In this document: in pieces, positions 21,360-32,502 of the stretch
How positions within the stretch are numbered: the stretch's first letter is position 1
How the letters are laid out: each line of letters opens with the position of its first letter
Origin: Calliopsis andreniformis
Lineage: Eukaryota; Arthropoda; Insecta; Hymenoptera; Andrenidae
DNA: 64,000 bases
Direction of reading: 5' to 3'
NCBI RefSeq assembly: GCF_051401765.1
Contig: NC_135073.1
Span: 1,426,001-1,490,000 of the forward strand
The notes under the pieces: model-generated
The model's input: the letters and a program-made list of their open reading frames with translations, nothing else
Told to the model about the DNA's origin: nothing
Databases searched by the model: none
Program-made: the position numbers and the translations under genes

Positions 21360-21662
21360 TCAGGTCGTTTTGACACTCGTTCTAGCATTGACGCCCGTAG
21401 CATCCGTAACCATCCTCACATCGTTGTGGTCCAAAGCATTTTTCCCAATTATTACGTCGTACTCTAGATGTGGATCGGGCATAATAAACATATCCAACTC
21501 GATAGCAATGTCCTGAAATTTGACGACTTCCGTTACACGACCGACGGTCTCCAGTTGTTGTTTTCTCAGTCCTTGCACTGTTCTCAGATGAAAGACTATG
21601 TCAACACCAATCTTTTTAACGATAGTTTCTTTATTCAAAGAACATTCCGCCCCACTGTCCAA
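21360..21662 (-). pseudogene. Gypsy A aspartic protease
   Basis: MDSGAECSLNKETI carries the D-S-G active-site box, followed by FQDIAIELDMFIMPDPHLEYDVIIGKNAL, the flap and the I-I-G motif. It lies between the gag knuckle and RT, as expected. It would have matured the Gag-Pol polyprotein. The open frame is about 100 codons, a normal protease size. Confidence 0.7.
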
Positions 21663-21683
21663 TAGGCATTGCAGAGAGTTGTT

Positions 21684-21988
21684 TCACGTAGGTAGATCGA
21701 TCGGGGTTAGTTTTTCCAATTTCGAAACACACGCGTTGACTTCCAATTTCTTGTTTTTTTTTATTACGAAACGCTCGTTGTTTGGTCCAATACTTCGATT
21801 CTTCGTGACCCATCTTCGCACAGTAACCGCACAAAACGACAGGCTTCTTTTCATTTGTCGTCTTCCCGTCAACGGTAGATGTATGCTTTCGTCATTTTGG
21901 ACAATCGTTTCGTTTGTTAAATGTCTAATCCCGTCACAACTATAGCAATGTTTTTTAGCCAAACGCTGTCGTATTCGTTCTTTAAACT
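21684..21988 (-). pseudogene. Gypsy A gag C-terminus with damaged knuckle
   Basis: KHCYSCDGIRHLTNETIV aligns with the single CCHC knuckle of element B (CYSCNEEGHTARFC), but the second half is altered and a further CGYC-M-G-H-E-like block lies downstream in another frame. The coding sequence upstream (K-E-R-I-R-Q-R-L) stops at the LTR-like segment starting 21989. Confidence 0.55.
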
Positions 21989-22577
21989 TGTAACGAGGGA
22001 GAGGGAGACAGCGAACTTCCCACTCGAGACCTCCTCAGGCGGACGTAGTTCAGACCGCGGAATCTCGCGGTCCCGCGAGTGAAGCTGCGACACCGTGGAA
22101 ATATAAAGCGGGCAAACCGCACCGCGAGACAGAGCGTGCGATCCCGTGATAGCGCACAAGCTGGTTCTCTCTTTCTGTAACCGACTATCCTCAGTCCTGC
22201 AACGGACCTTTGGTGATTGTATAACCGCTCCTTGTGATGATAACCGTGATCCTCGACAGGAGAGTGTTCTCTCTTCGCGTCACCAACCTCGGGTCTCTGT
22301 GTCCCACTCGTGGCGTAGCCCGGTGGACACAAGCAACGGACCCCCCTCGGCCAAGGTCAACGGGTGGCGTAGCGGCCGTAATCTGTAGCGCAACTCACCG
22401 ACTTCAATCCCGATAATCTTACTCCCATGCGTACTGTAAATACCGAGTGGAGCAGCGGTTCCTACATCGTGTTGCGAACGAGAGGCGTCCGGCTTCACCC
22501 CGCGCGTTCCACGAACCTCAATAAAGACTGTTCTCAACCGAGATTTAACTGACTCCCTTCATTCGCTTCATTCACTA
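21989..22577 (+). repeat. GC-rich LTR-like segment between gypsy A and B
   Basis: It starts TGTAACGAGG, carries aatataaag near 22099 (TATA-like) and AATAAA at 22520-22525, and lies exactly between the broken gag of A and the broken integrase of B. No ORF. The right border is approximate. It is best read as a plus-oriented solo LTR. Confidence 0.5.
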
Positions 22578-23550
22578 ACTATTTCCACGTGTTTTATTAA
22601 ATCTAACTTCTTGTGAAGTCGCATTTTCTTCAAGTCGTTTTGCTGTTACATCTCTATTACCAACAACATTTATGACTTCACTCGTCGGTGGCAATTGTTC
22701 TTCAACCTGTGACATAATTCCTGATCCTTGATCTAGACCAAACAGCAGTCGACAAGGTGAAAATCCTGTTGACTTCTGTATGGTAGTATTTAGAGTGAGC
22801 ATTAATGTACAGTTGCTACATAACGTTCAGCCTGGCCGTTAGCTCGTGGGGCTCCCGTAGCAATAAAATGAATTATACTACCGTGTTTTTCAAGAAATTG
22901 CTGAAGTGATTTATAAATGAAATTTGTCGCCCGATCGAAAACTATAATCCGCGGTGTACCAAAGAATGTAAGACGTTCTTTAAATACATGCAATGCTTCA
23001 GGACCACTTAATGTTTTCAACGGGATTAATTGTAAATATTTAGTAAACTTATCGATTATTATCAAAATATGTTGGTAGCCTTCCTTAGAAATTTCAAATG
23101 GATTCACACTGTTACAATGAACAGTGTCAAAGGATATACATTTTTTTGGTATTGAATGCAAATAGCCTTGCTTGGACCTGAATGCCTTTTGGCGACAATA
23201 CAAGTGACACAATGATCAATGTATTTTTTAACAAATGCCCTCATTTTCGGAAACCAATATTTCTGTGACACACGATCATAAGTCTTATCAAATCCTACAT
23301 GGCAATTTTCATCATGATAGAGACGCAGCAGGCCAATTCTACTCCCCTTAGGCACAAAATTTCTATACACTATTCGACCTGTATTCCTACGTATTTTGCT
23401 ACATAAAATAAAATCTGTGAATACAGTATGGTCCGCATTAATTATGTCAATTATGTCTTTTGTTTCGTCATCTTTTTTCTGTATAACTTCTGTTAGAATC
23501 GCTGAATACAGGGATCTAACTGGGTCCGGATTAGGTTGTAGAGATCGTGT
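22578..23550 (-). pseudogene. Gypsy B integrase, C-terminally truncated
   Basis: The zinc region is HDENCHVGFDKTYDRV... YIDHCVTCIVAKRHSG. The core is CISFDTVHCNSVNPFEISKE, where the first Asp of the usual H-x-D box reads Asn, then IVFDRATNFIYKSLQQFLEK (second Asp) and GAPRANGQAERYV (Glu). A frame change lies near 23150. After QKSTGFSPCRLLFGLDQGS the frame stops at 22575, before the C-terminal SH3-like part. The N-to-Asp loss predicts inactivity. Confidence 0.75.
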
Positions 23551-24795
23551 GTATCAAAGAATGTGTACTCCGCCAATTTTTATTTTCATCCATCCTTAAA
23601 AGAACGGACCTTTTATTTAAAAATAAAAACCCAAAAGGGGGACGAGGGGGCTATCCGGGGCTTGACTGTGGCCTGCTCCTGGTCCTCTGGTGGGTCACCT
23701 CCGGGGTCTTGGTTAGCGACGCTGGCGTCTGGGACGAGGAAGGATCGGCAAAACCGAAACAGTTAGCTTTCGACTATATCGAGCTGAACTGTAAGTTCCT
23801 GACTCAAGGCCTTGACGATTCTTTACACTGAAGAAATCGTCGGTCGGCGAGTGTACAGAGAGGAGAGATTCTCCTTTTCTCTGTTTAACCTACCTTCCAA
23901 GAAGGCTTGCCTCGTACGAATCTCGGCTTTCCGCTGAGATTCGCGAGCTTCAGACACACTATAACTAGCTGCTGCTAGTCTTGGTGGCTGATAATGGCCA
24001 GAAGCTTTACCACTCACCATTGACCACAACGTGTGCATCTATTCGTCAGACGTGGGCTGTTACGAAACGGGTGGTAGATTGCGGGTAACGCAGAGGTGCC
24101 GCACTTACGTCAACCCTTTCTGTTTTATTGCCAGCTCTCAAGGCTCAACTAAGCAGTGATCTATGGTTGCTCCTCTGACGAATAGCAAACTCAGGGAATC
24201 AGAGTAACCACCAATTCCAAGAGTACAGTTAATCGCCTGCAATCATGCGTCACTGGGCACTCGATGCTCTATCGCACGTATCCCACATGATAATCGATTC
24301 GAGCAATTTCACGAGTTGCAGGGGACAGACACAGCTCAGAAGGCGTCACGAGTTCAAGAATCTGTTGCCCAAATTTCTTAAACTCGGTTGAATCTTCTAT
24401 AATTGCTGAAACCTTGTTACCTATCGAGCGATTGGTGTAAGACTGACTTCGACTGACAAGCTCGAGACGCTCCGCGAAAGCGCGGAGCAGCCGAAAATCC
24501 GCTACGCGACGATCGCTTATCATTGTCTGTCTGTTTTTAATGTTCCGATTTTACTCTCTCTCTCTTTCAGACTCCGATAACCCCACTCGATATCGGGCCC
24601 AAGATTCGAACAGCTGATCGAAATCGCTCACCTGTTCGAACGCCAACTATATTATCTGAAAAACGAGTCATAATTCGAATGTATCGTGTCTGTTGTTGGC
24701 GCAACTGAATCTCTTACCGAAGGCGACCTTCGGACGGTCACGTATGCTAACAGACTACGGTTTTCGCGGACGAAACAACAGCTCGAATAATCACC
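23551..24795. other. Foreign 1.25-kb insertion in gypsy B pol
   Basis: It separates the integrase zinc region from RNase H of gypsy B. It contains a small minus-strand ORF (24269-24523: FRLLRAFAERLELVSRSQSY) and another (23823-24038) with a KAEIRTRQAFLEGRLNRE helix. Neither is recognised; gag-like origin is possible. The borders are approximate and I see no target duplication. Confidence 0.4.
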
Positions 24796-24799
24796 GCAT

Positions 24800-25250
24800 T
24801 TTAAACAACTTTTAACCACGAGCCCTCGCAGATAAAATCTACTCGGTAGTCCTTCGGTGGATTTCTACTTAAATAATCGACATGTTCTATACATTTACCC
24901 TTACGATACTCTAATTCGAAAGTGTAGTCTTGTAAAAATATCCACCATCTAGCGATTCGTGGTATTAAGTCCTTTTTATTACTAGTTGCTTGTATAACAT
25001 TGCAATTAGTGACAATTTTAAAGGTGATTCCTAAGAGGTTTACACGAAAATGTTTTAATGCATTTACAGCAGCAAGAGTTTCTCGGACGTTGTCCGCCTA
25101 CTATAATAAGCAAGCACCCTCAAATCACCGTCTAGTCTTTGAAACAGAATTGCCCCATAACCAAGAGAGCTCGCGTCCGTATGTAATTCTGTCTCCCAAT
25201 TAGGATCAAGGATGATCAGTAATGGCTTTGAACAGAGCTTTTCCAAAATA
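24800..25250 (-). pseudogene. Gypsy B RNase H and connection region
   Basis: KPLLIILDPNWETELHTDASSLGYGAIL contains the catalytic T-D-A-S box. LRVLAYYSRRTT follows, then after frame changes a region ending F-I-C-E-G-S-W. The degraded 3' half shares blocks with element A (19040-19250). Confidence 0.65.
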
Positions 25251-25390
25251 TATTTTCGTGCACATTCTTGCCCCTTGTCCTATTCCCAGGGTACATTATT
25301 TTTTGTTAGCTAAGTGATACACGCCGTACGTACAGCAAACTCAGGGATAGATTTTCGGAAGTAGCTTGCAAGGCCCATTATATGTCGAAC

Positions 25391-26638
25391 CTATTTTACA
25401 TTAGTCAGTACAGGTGCTTCTAATAAAGCTTTCACCTTTCTCGTTCCAGGCCTAATGCCATCAAATGAAATTTCTCTATCGAAATATTCAATCTGAGTTT
25501 TAAAAAAAGAACATTTCTTTAGGGTCAGAGAAAACCCTGCTTCATCGAGTGCTATTAAAACACTTTCTAAACGTTTAAACCCTTCTTCTATTGTCATTGA
25601 AGGAATTAGTATATCATCCACATGTATCAAACATATTTTATTTCTTAATTTTTTCAATGTAGCATTAATGGAACGTTGAAAGACTGCAGGCGCATTGGAC
25701 AAACCGAATGGCATGCGTTTAAATTCGTAATGTCCATCGGGTGTTACGAATGCTGTTTTTTCAATAAAGCATTCAGCAATTCGTATTTGATAAAACCCGG
25801 ATGCCATATCCAGAGTGGTGAAATACTTTGCACCATCTAAGCAATCTAATTGATCGTCGATCAAAGGTAATGGGAAACGATCCTTTTTTGTTATTCTATT
25901 AAGCGCCCGATAATCTACACACATGCGGTCCTCGCCATTTTTCTTTTTGACTAAGATAATGGGGCTTGCAGAAGGTGACGTACTCTCCCCAATAATATCA
26001 CTCTCGAACAATTCTGCTATTATTGCACGCACCTTCTCCTGCTCTATCAATGATAAACGATATGGGCGGTAATTTACCACATTATCTTCTTGCGTTACGA
26101 TCTTCATTTCTCCTGTACTTACTTCCCGAACCTTACTTCCTGTCGCCATCATATGCCTATACCGCTCCAATAAATTCGTCAGGTGTTCCCTCGCTTTGTC
26201 GTTCACTCCGCTCGAAGTGTAATAAGCCAAATCCTCGGCCGATTTTGTACTTCCTTGTGTACCGCTGACGCGTTGAATTCGTGTCGTACCATCCGTGTCG
26301 TTGGCCATTTGTACATCTTCGTTGCTTAAAACGTTCTTCTCAATAATGCACTCGTATGGAATAGAAAAATTTGGTACAACAAACATATCTAATTCCAATG
26401 TTAGCCCTGTTGTAGTACTTCCCATAGTAATAGTGGCAGAATTTGATAAACCTCTAACGGTTGTCACGAAAGGACTGATTTTGCAGTTTGCCCTCTTTGC
26501 TACACTTTCTTTTACCAGAGAGCATGTAGCACCGCTATCAAGGAAGCTTTCTTTAACGAAAATGTTGTGTAAAAGAATAGGCGTCAATTTATGGTCTAAC
26601 GAATAGCAAGCATCCATTTGTAATTTTTCAGCAACCAT
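25391..26638 (-). pseudogene. Gypsy B protease and reverse transcriptase
   Basis: The open frame is 415 codons. The protease has FLDSGATCSLVKE (D-S-G box) and IPYECIIEKNVL, where I-I-G is changed to I-I-E. RT follows: SPIILVKKKNGEDRMCVDYR, YFTTLDMASGFYQIRI, GHYEFKRMPFGLSNAPAVFQ, and the active-site box HVDDILIPS in place of Y-x-D-D, with both Asp kept. It ends at the thumb (EYFDREISFDGIRP). This is the longest intact pol piece of A or B. Gag lies upstream and RNase H downstream. Confidence 0.82.
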
Positions 26639-26707
26639 ACCAAATCTCTTACTGTTTTATCCATCACGACGTACTCGTTGCTTAGTAAAACAGTTATTCT
26701 CTGGATG

Positions 26708-27471
26708 TCACCATTTGTGACAATATGTACAAATAATCACATGTTGCGGTGGATTGCGCGTCTCTAACTTCAGCTGTTTTGCACAAAACCTTGCCGTATG
26801 TCCTTCTTCGTTACAGCTGTAGCACCGTCTTTTGAGATGCGTCCGGCTTCGCTCCTCCAGTTTTTCCCGAGTCACTTCCTTAACGTGTTTCACCTTTACA
26901 AATTGCGACATTCCCGAAAACATCTCAATCGTAGTTTTATAACGTGCGTTTATCAACGACTGTCGCACCGTTACATCCAATACGTGACCAATTACCAGAC
27001 TGATTAACTCGTGCTCCTTAAAATCTATTTGTGTCTGTTCATAATATTTTAATTGGGTTCGAGCATATTCGATGTAAGAGTCTGCTGCTTCATTCATGTA
27101 TGTAACTGTACGCGTCAACCTGTCACATACCTTATGCTCTGACACAAAGACTGAGCATAAATCTTCACGGAACTTATTCCATGTTCTAGGATTGCCTTTC
27201 GACGTCTGATACCATTTCTTTGCTGGTCCACACAGTGCACGAGTGGCCAAACTTAACTGTTGTGTAGCATGTAACTTATCAATAATTCACTCTACAGTTT
27301 CACAACATTTTAACGCATCATCTCCTAGACCGGCACTTCCAAATCAACTATACTAGTTGATCCAGATGTGGTTGTAGATGAAGCATTTGCCGTAAAAGTC
27401 TCCATAAACTTCAAGAATAAACTTTCAAGAGTAGAAGCATCAGCCTCACTAGCTTCACCACCACTTGCCAT
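26708..27471 (-). pseudogene. Gypsy B gag
   Basis: Gag starts at ATG 27469-27471 (MASGGEASEADASTLE) and hits a stop near 27330. The capsid core resumes at ATG 27250: MATRALCGPAKKWYQTSKGN, FREDLCSVF and YIEYARTQLKYYEQTQ. A single CCHC knuckle, CYSCNEEGHTARFC, follows near 26830. The role is particle assembly and RNA packaging. A stop and a frame change separate the two parts. Confidence 0.7.
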
Positions 27472-27574
27472 TATCTACACACCTTCACATACACACAAAA
27501 CAGGAATAAAATATTCAACAAACAGTTATTAGTACACTAGCACAGTACAACATACAGGGTAGATGGATTAACAT

Positions 27575-27587
27575 ATCCCACTTCTGA
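27575..27587 (-). promoter_or_regulatory. Possible primer-binding site of gypsy B
   Basis: The minus strand reads TCAGAAGTGGGAT directly after the LTR. This would pair with the 3' acceptor stem and T-arm side of an insect tRNA-Leu. The match starts a few bases in from the CCA end, so it is tentative. Confidence 0.4.
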
Positions 27588-27983
27588 TGTCAAAATAACA
27601 CGAAGAATAAGAAATGTGTTCCTTAGACGACTGTTCTAGGGTAAGTGCCATGGGATTCATCACAGTCCTCTTACCAAAAGACATAGTCTTCCCTACTCTG
27701 TGGCCAGATCCTTTAGGAACAATACTCCCATTTTTTTTAGCCTAGCTGTGTCGGGCCGCTTGCTTTCTCTAAACACACGCTCTTCTTCCAAACAATCACA
27801 CAACACCCAATAGCTGGAAGACCCAACGTAGCTATCGGCCATCGGTCGCCAACGGGACTATTTAGTCTCATGCACCCTCAATCAGCCACACGCAGACCAA
27901 GACCCTATCATAAATCCCTCAAAGACACGTCCTCGTTCGGCTAATCGCCACAAACTCTCTCTTAAAGTACGTTGACGCTAACA
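27588..27983 (-). repeat. Gypsy B 5' LTR (396 bp)
   Basis: On the minus strand it begins TGTTAGCGTC and ends TTTTGACA, followed by the possible primer site. The first 150 bp (minus sense) match the fragment at 15025-17155 beyond gypsy A. No target duplication could be matched. Confidence 0.6.
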
Positions 27984-29190
27984 TGTGTACAAATAATCAT
28001 GATCAAATGCTTGATCAGGAAGTATATTATTGTCGAAGTCATTAAATGTGAATATTCCATCACTTATTTTTTGTGCAGTTTTTGAAGAGGAGACATATAA
28101 AATTTGTATGTTAACGATGATGATGCCTAATGAGCAATTATTTATATATTGTTTGAAAATCCCTTGGGTTAAGATTAGTATTAAATCCTCCTTGACTGCG
28201 TACAACACTGAAAAATGTTTCTAAATGGTCCTGGTTTGATTTATAAAATAATAAATATGTACAAATATTGTACAAATAATTAGCCTAACATTTCAAATAA
28301 TGGATATATTATATGCCACATATATTTACTTACGAATAATAGGAATCCAATTGATTTCGGTTACCGCATAGTAAACAATAACAATTCGGCATTTTTAATT
28401 ATTACAAAAAAATACTTTGTATCCGTGTAATTAATAGAGTTTAACAAATTTTTATTTTCATTTTTGAGTTTATTTTAATTGCTTGTAAAAATGTCTTGCA
28501 AACGATATTACTATGTTCTATAATTTTAATTTTGAAAAACTAATATAAAAAATGTTATTTGTATAATTAGTTTTTAAACATTTTATTATTCTAAGACACA
28601 AATAAATGGTCTTTATTTTAAGAAATTGATATCTTTATTTACACGTTTGGATGCGACAAGTGTCAAAATTCACACTGCTTGTTTTCCATTACTATACATA
28701 CTTATAGGATATAAGATACATCTTCACACATACACCCGGCGACAAAATCGGCTTCCCTCAGAAAATGACAACGTCGGAAGCTGGGCTCCCTAATGTCTGA
28801 GAATCACTGGCGGGATCCGTAGCTTATGCGCATAGGAGCACAAGCTTTTATTTATTTGACTGAAATAAAATTTTGCTGGACTAAATATTATAGGTCAAAG
28901 CAATTTCGTTCACTGGGCAGCAATATAAAAATATGATGGACTGGATTCTTAATTTGGTTGTGATATACCTAATATGCACCGTGGGTAGGTGAACGCAGAA
29001 ATTCGCCATGTCGGCTTGGCAGCAATGGAAGGCGAGGGAAGGCGTTCTGCACAGAGAGAGCGGCACGCTCTCTGTCACTCCTGTACATGTAACTGGCGCG
29101 AAACTAGTGCAGAAACGAATGCGATACTCCTTTCTTCTCCACGCTAACGTCAGGGTATATCCATTTTTGCTGATTAATACTAAGGCGTGT
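27984..29190. other. AT-rich non-coding region
   Basis: No recognised gene. Around 29083-29165 a block (actggcgcgaaactagtgca) is repeated in inverted orientation near 33190-33262. A perfect agagagcggcacgctctct palindrome lies at about 29057-29075. Confidence 0.4.
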
Positions 29191-29194
29191 TTAA

Positions 29195-30012
29195 CCCTTT
29201 TAGTGCCAGAGCCGATATATCGGCCCGCACCTTGTAGCGCTTTACTATTCGCATTGCGAGAGGTCTCTATTTCAAAATAAATTTATAATACGTTATAAAT
29301 TGTCTAATTTCATTACGAGAGAATTAAAATAAATAATTTTTCAGTTTAACTTTCCCTTATATTCTATGCCATATTCTATGCCCTTATATTCTATGGTGAT
29401 GTTGAGACTGCTTGTTTATACGCGAGAACGATACGGTAGAAATTTAACACATTTACAATATCTAGATATAAATATTTATGTTATTATAATGAATGTGCAA
29501 AATTATATCACAAATACATTTATTATAACATAATTTTGTTTCAGCAATGTTATATTACTTATAACAATTATTTGTTTCGGATGAAATAATCCGTCCGGCT
29601 CCTACCATGTGCCTTGGAGTTATTTTTTATGTTTCTTGTGCAATACTACTGATTTTGTTAAAAAATATATTGAAAATTTAAAGTATATACTTTGCAATAA
29701 ACGATCTATATAAAGTTATGATAAAAAGATGACTTTTCCTATGTACAAATACATTTTGAAACAGCGAACTCAAGTTTTCTTTTTCTTTTTTATCATTTAT
29801 ATCTTTGTTATTTATGTAATTTTCAATGAATATAGAAAAATTAGCGTCACTATTTTATTCTTTATTTTGTCCTTAATACACTGCTTTTTGAATTATGTAA
29901 ATATTGCTTTTTGTTTCGTTTTTATGAGCCTTTTTCCAAATCCTAGTAAAATCGTAAAATTCGGCCGGTTATCTTCGCATAAGCACCTCTCTTTCGCCCG
30001 GCGCTAAAAGGG
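29195..30012. mobile_element. piggyBac-like non-autonomous element
   Basis: The left end is TTAA then CCCTTTTAGTGCC; the right end is GGCGCTAAAAGGG then TTGA. The inverted termini (CCCTTTTAG plus GCC) and the TTAA target fit piggyBac insertion, with one base of the right TTAA changed. A gccgatatatcggc palindrome lies just inside the left end. The 818-bp body is AT-rich and has no transposase. Confidence 0.6.
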
Positions 30013-30049
30013 TTGATGTTTAATTCTTTTTTCTTCTACGTATCAATAT

Positions 30050-30300
30050 GGTTCTGAAAAGAAAAGAACCGTTTGATATATAATGTTCCTTAAAGAGAAC
30101 CGAGATTGTTCCTCTTTGATTTGATTGTGGCTCTGAAAACAGCCGTTTTATATATAATGTTCCTTAAAGAGAACCGAGATTGTTCCTCTTTGATTTGATT
30201 GTGGCTCTGAAAACTGCCGTTTTATATATAATGTTCCTTAAAGAGAACCGAGATTGTCCCTCTTTGATTTGATTGTGGCTCTGAAAAGAGCCGTTTGTTA
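30050..30300. repeat. 74-bp tandem repeat, about 3.3 units
   Basis: Units start with gg(c/t)tctgaaaa at 30050, 30129, 30203 and 30277 (periods 79, 74, 74; the first has a 5-bp extra aaaag). Each unit holds an inverted repeat aaagagaac...gttcctcttt and a tatatataatg box. It lies next to the C-terminal end of the outer Tc1-like transposase. Confidence 0.85.
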
Positions 30301-30320
30301 TCAGTTTTATCCTACAACCT

Positions 30321-30910
30321 TTAATATCTAATCCAAAACCCCCTATTGTCGATTACTGACGATAATCGATCAGGAATAAATCGTCGGAGGGTGGCAAAAT
30401 ATTCCGGACTTTTCCTCAAATCTTCCCATACGGTTTGAGCGTGTGCAACCAGAGATGCTGTCGTCCTCTCTTGCCCGGGAGTCCACCGTCTTTCCATTTC
30501 CGACCATACGTTCTCAATTAAATTGAGATCGGGAGTCTTTGCCGGCCAATTGAGGAGATGCACCTCTGGATGCTGCGCGAACCATTGCTGCACAATGTAA
30601 GAAGTGTGCACCGTACTATTGTCCTGCACCAGGCGAATAGTCGGTACTTCATTTGCAGGAAACAGTACTCGAACACTGGGGAGAAGAACATCGTCCGGGA
30701 TGTGGATATAGTCCTGTCCAGTCATTCTTGGTGGAATTTCGATCAACTCCCCAGGCCCAAATACACTTATCCATCCCCACATTCCGCAAGTAATTCGCCC
30801 GCTACGGTCAATGGGTAAAACGTAGCGAGGATCAAGCCGCTGATTTCTTGGTCGCCACACGTTAGGCCGCCTGTCTATTGCCGAACAAAACACCTTTTCG
30901 TCCACCCAAA
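30321..30910 (-). pseudogene. Outer Tc1-like transposase, C-terminal half
   Basis: The catalytic blocks are WVDEKVFCSA (first Asp), VQDNSTVHTS (second Asp) and PDLNLIENVW (Glu), with 35 residues between the second Asp and the Glu, one more than the classic DD34E. W-G-W-I-S-V-F-G-P-G replaces the usual M-V-W-G block. The C-terminus ends IDNRGFWIRY. The first 25 residues of the open frame belong to the inner element's terminal repeat. Confidence 0.75.
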
Positions 30911-30912
30911 TA

Positions 30913-32500
30913 CAGTTAAGAGCAAAACTGAACACACGTACGAAATTTTTGCATAAGTAATATTTTATTTAATGTTTGCATATAGAATACACAAAAAACG
31001 AAATATATAGTATTAAGTACAATGCTTTAACTGTCCAAAAAATTTTCAACGATCGTAATATCCTTATTATTTTGATACATACAAATTTTTTTTGCGTAGT
31101 CGGTTTTGCACCGTAAAGCATGTGTAAATAAACATTTTAGTTTTTTATAAATTTAATACTTCGTCCATAAACCTTTGGCCTTGATGGTGTGTTGAATACG
31201 TTTAGGCATACTTAAAAATATATTTTCGCAGTATTGTGGAGTAATTGAAAATTGTTCCTGCACTCTTTCCCACAAATCGTTTATTGTCGCTGGCGGAGTA
31301 TTGTAATCATTCGCTAGTTTCATTTTCAAATATGCCCAGACATTCTCAATAGGATTTAAGTCTGGGCTTTGAGGAGGCCACGCTATCGTTTGAAATGGTT
31401 GAACATCGAGCCAATTTTTCACACTCCTTGCAGAATGTGCTGTGGCATTGTCATGTTGGAAAACAACATTACATTCTGGTACTGGCATATTGTCAACTGC
31501 ATCTAGTAGATTCTTTTCTACAATGTGTTTGTAAGTGTACTGGTTCACCGTACTTTCAATTCGATACAGTGGACCTACACCATACGCCGTAATGCAACCC
31601 CATACCATAACTGAACCACCGCCAAATTTAACTGTCTGTTTAACATGACGTGATTTAAGTGATTCACCTTGCCTTTTCCAACACCAAGAACGACCATCCG
31701 ACAAAATTCGATTAATTTTACACTCATCTGAAAAGATTACGTTCTTCCATTGTTCAATGTTCCAGCTTATATATTTTTTTGCAAAGCTCAAACGGGCTTT
31801 TATATTCTTCTTTGAAAGGGCAGGTTTCTTTTTTCTTTCTATTGATATAAAATTAGCTTCTTTTAGTGCTCTTCGAGCCGTCCATTTGCTTATTTTCTTT
31901 CCAACATAGCTTTCCAACAGCTTTGCAGCCATTGATGCTGTCGTCGCAACTTCTGAAGTAATGTACTTTGTTAATCGTCGCTTGTCCTGGCAAGATAATA
32001 ATTTTGGACGACCTCCAAAAGATGTAGGAACGTCATTGCAGTATCGTTTCCGTATTTTATGCACTACTGCCTGACTAACAGCAAACTTTCTAGCAATTTT
32101 TCGTGTCGATAAGCCAGACTTTAACTGGAAAATAATATTATCCTTCACAGTTTTAGATAATGGCTTCATGGCAGAATGTTAATGTGTATCACTCCACAAA
32201 CAACAATGATCTAACTACTAGAGTACTCCCGGTCACGGATACTGCCGGGCGTTGTTTACAAAACTGTGTTTAGAGGTCGTCAACAAAACAGTTCTAACGC
32301 GGTGCAAAACCGACCACACGAAAAACATTTGTATTTATCAAAATAATAAGGATATGACGATAGTTGAAAATTTTTTGGACAGTTAAAACATTGTACTTAA
32401 TACTGTATATTTCGTTTCTTTTGTATTCTATATGCAAACATTGAATAAAATATTATTTACGCAAAAATTTGGTATGTGTGTTCAGTTTTGCTCTTAACTG
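30913..32500 (-). mobile_element. Inner Tc1 element with 201-bp inverted repeats
   Basis: The ends start CAGTTAAGAGCAAAACTGAA on both strands. The repeats (30913-31113 and 32300-32500) are each 201 bp and roughly nine-tenths identical by eye. TA flanks both sides (30911-30912, 32501-32502). The element is 1588 bp with one complete ORF. Confidence 0.92.
31153..32169 (-). CDS. Tc1 DD34E transposase, intact
   Basis: A 338-residue ORF, full length for Tc1. N-terminal paired-like helix-turn-helix region (SGLSTRKIARKFAVSQAVVH), GRPKLL hook and second DNA-binding domain (KKISKWTARRALKEANFISI) precede the DDE core: FSDECKI (Asp), then GGGSVMVWGC, then FQHDNATAHSA (Asp), then PDLNPIENVW (Glu) 34 residues on. 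The end, AKGLWTKY, is the family's usual terminus. There are no stops or frame changes. It would cut at its own inverted repeats and insert at TA. The start at 32169 is the first Met, 131 bp inside the right repeat. Confidence 0.93.
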   Translation of the reverse strand: MKPLSKTVKDNIIFQLKSGLSTRKIARKFAVSQAVVHKIRKRYCNDVPTSFGGRPKLLSCQDKRRLTKYITSEVATTASMAAKLLESYVGKKISKWTARRALKEANFISIERKKKPALSKKNIKARLSFAKKYISWNIEQWKNVIFSDECKINRILSDGRSWCWKRQGESLKSRHVKQTVKFGGGSVMVWGCITAYGVGPLYRIESTVNQYTYKHIVEKNLLDAVDNMPVPECNVVFQHDNATAHSARSVKNWLDVQPFQTIAWPPQSPDLNPIENVWAYLKMKLANDYNTPPATINDLWERVQEQFSITPQYCENIFLSMPKRIQHTIKAKGLWTKY

Positions 32501-32502
32501 TA

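Larger units (their letters stand above)
17747..21988 (-). mobile_element. Ty3/gypsy element A, decayed
   Basis: The minus-strand order is gag knuckle (21960), protease (21662-21360), RT (21301-20271 with a 409-bp insert), RNase H (19869-19678) and integrase (18840-17747). It is related to element B in layout and sequence (shared blocks GHYEF/GHYEYLRMPFGL, DDILIPS, QKSTGF). It is cut on the right, in gag, by an LTR-like segment. Confidence 0.75.
22578..27983 (-). mobile_element. Ty3/gypsy element B with 5' LTR
   Basis: The minus-strand order is LTR (27983-27588), leader, gag from ATG 27471, protease-RT (26638-25391), RNase H (about 25246), a 1.25-kb foreign insert, then integrase ending at 22578 where an LTR-like segment cuts it. 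Better preserved than A, but still with frame breaks. Confidence 0.78.

Noticed and set aside
30050..30300. Tandem repeat as a CRISPR-like array
   Set aside because: Units are contiguous without unique spacers, and the context is eukaryotic TE DNA.
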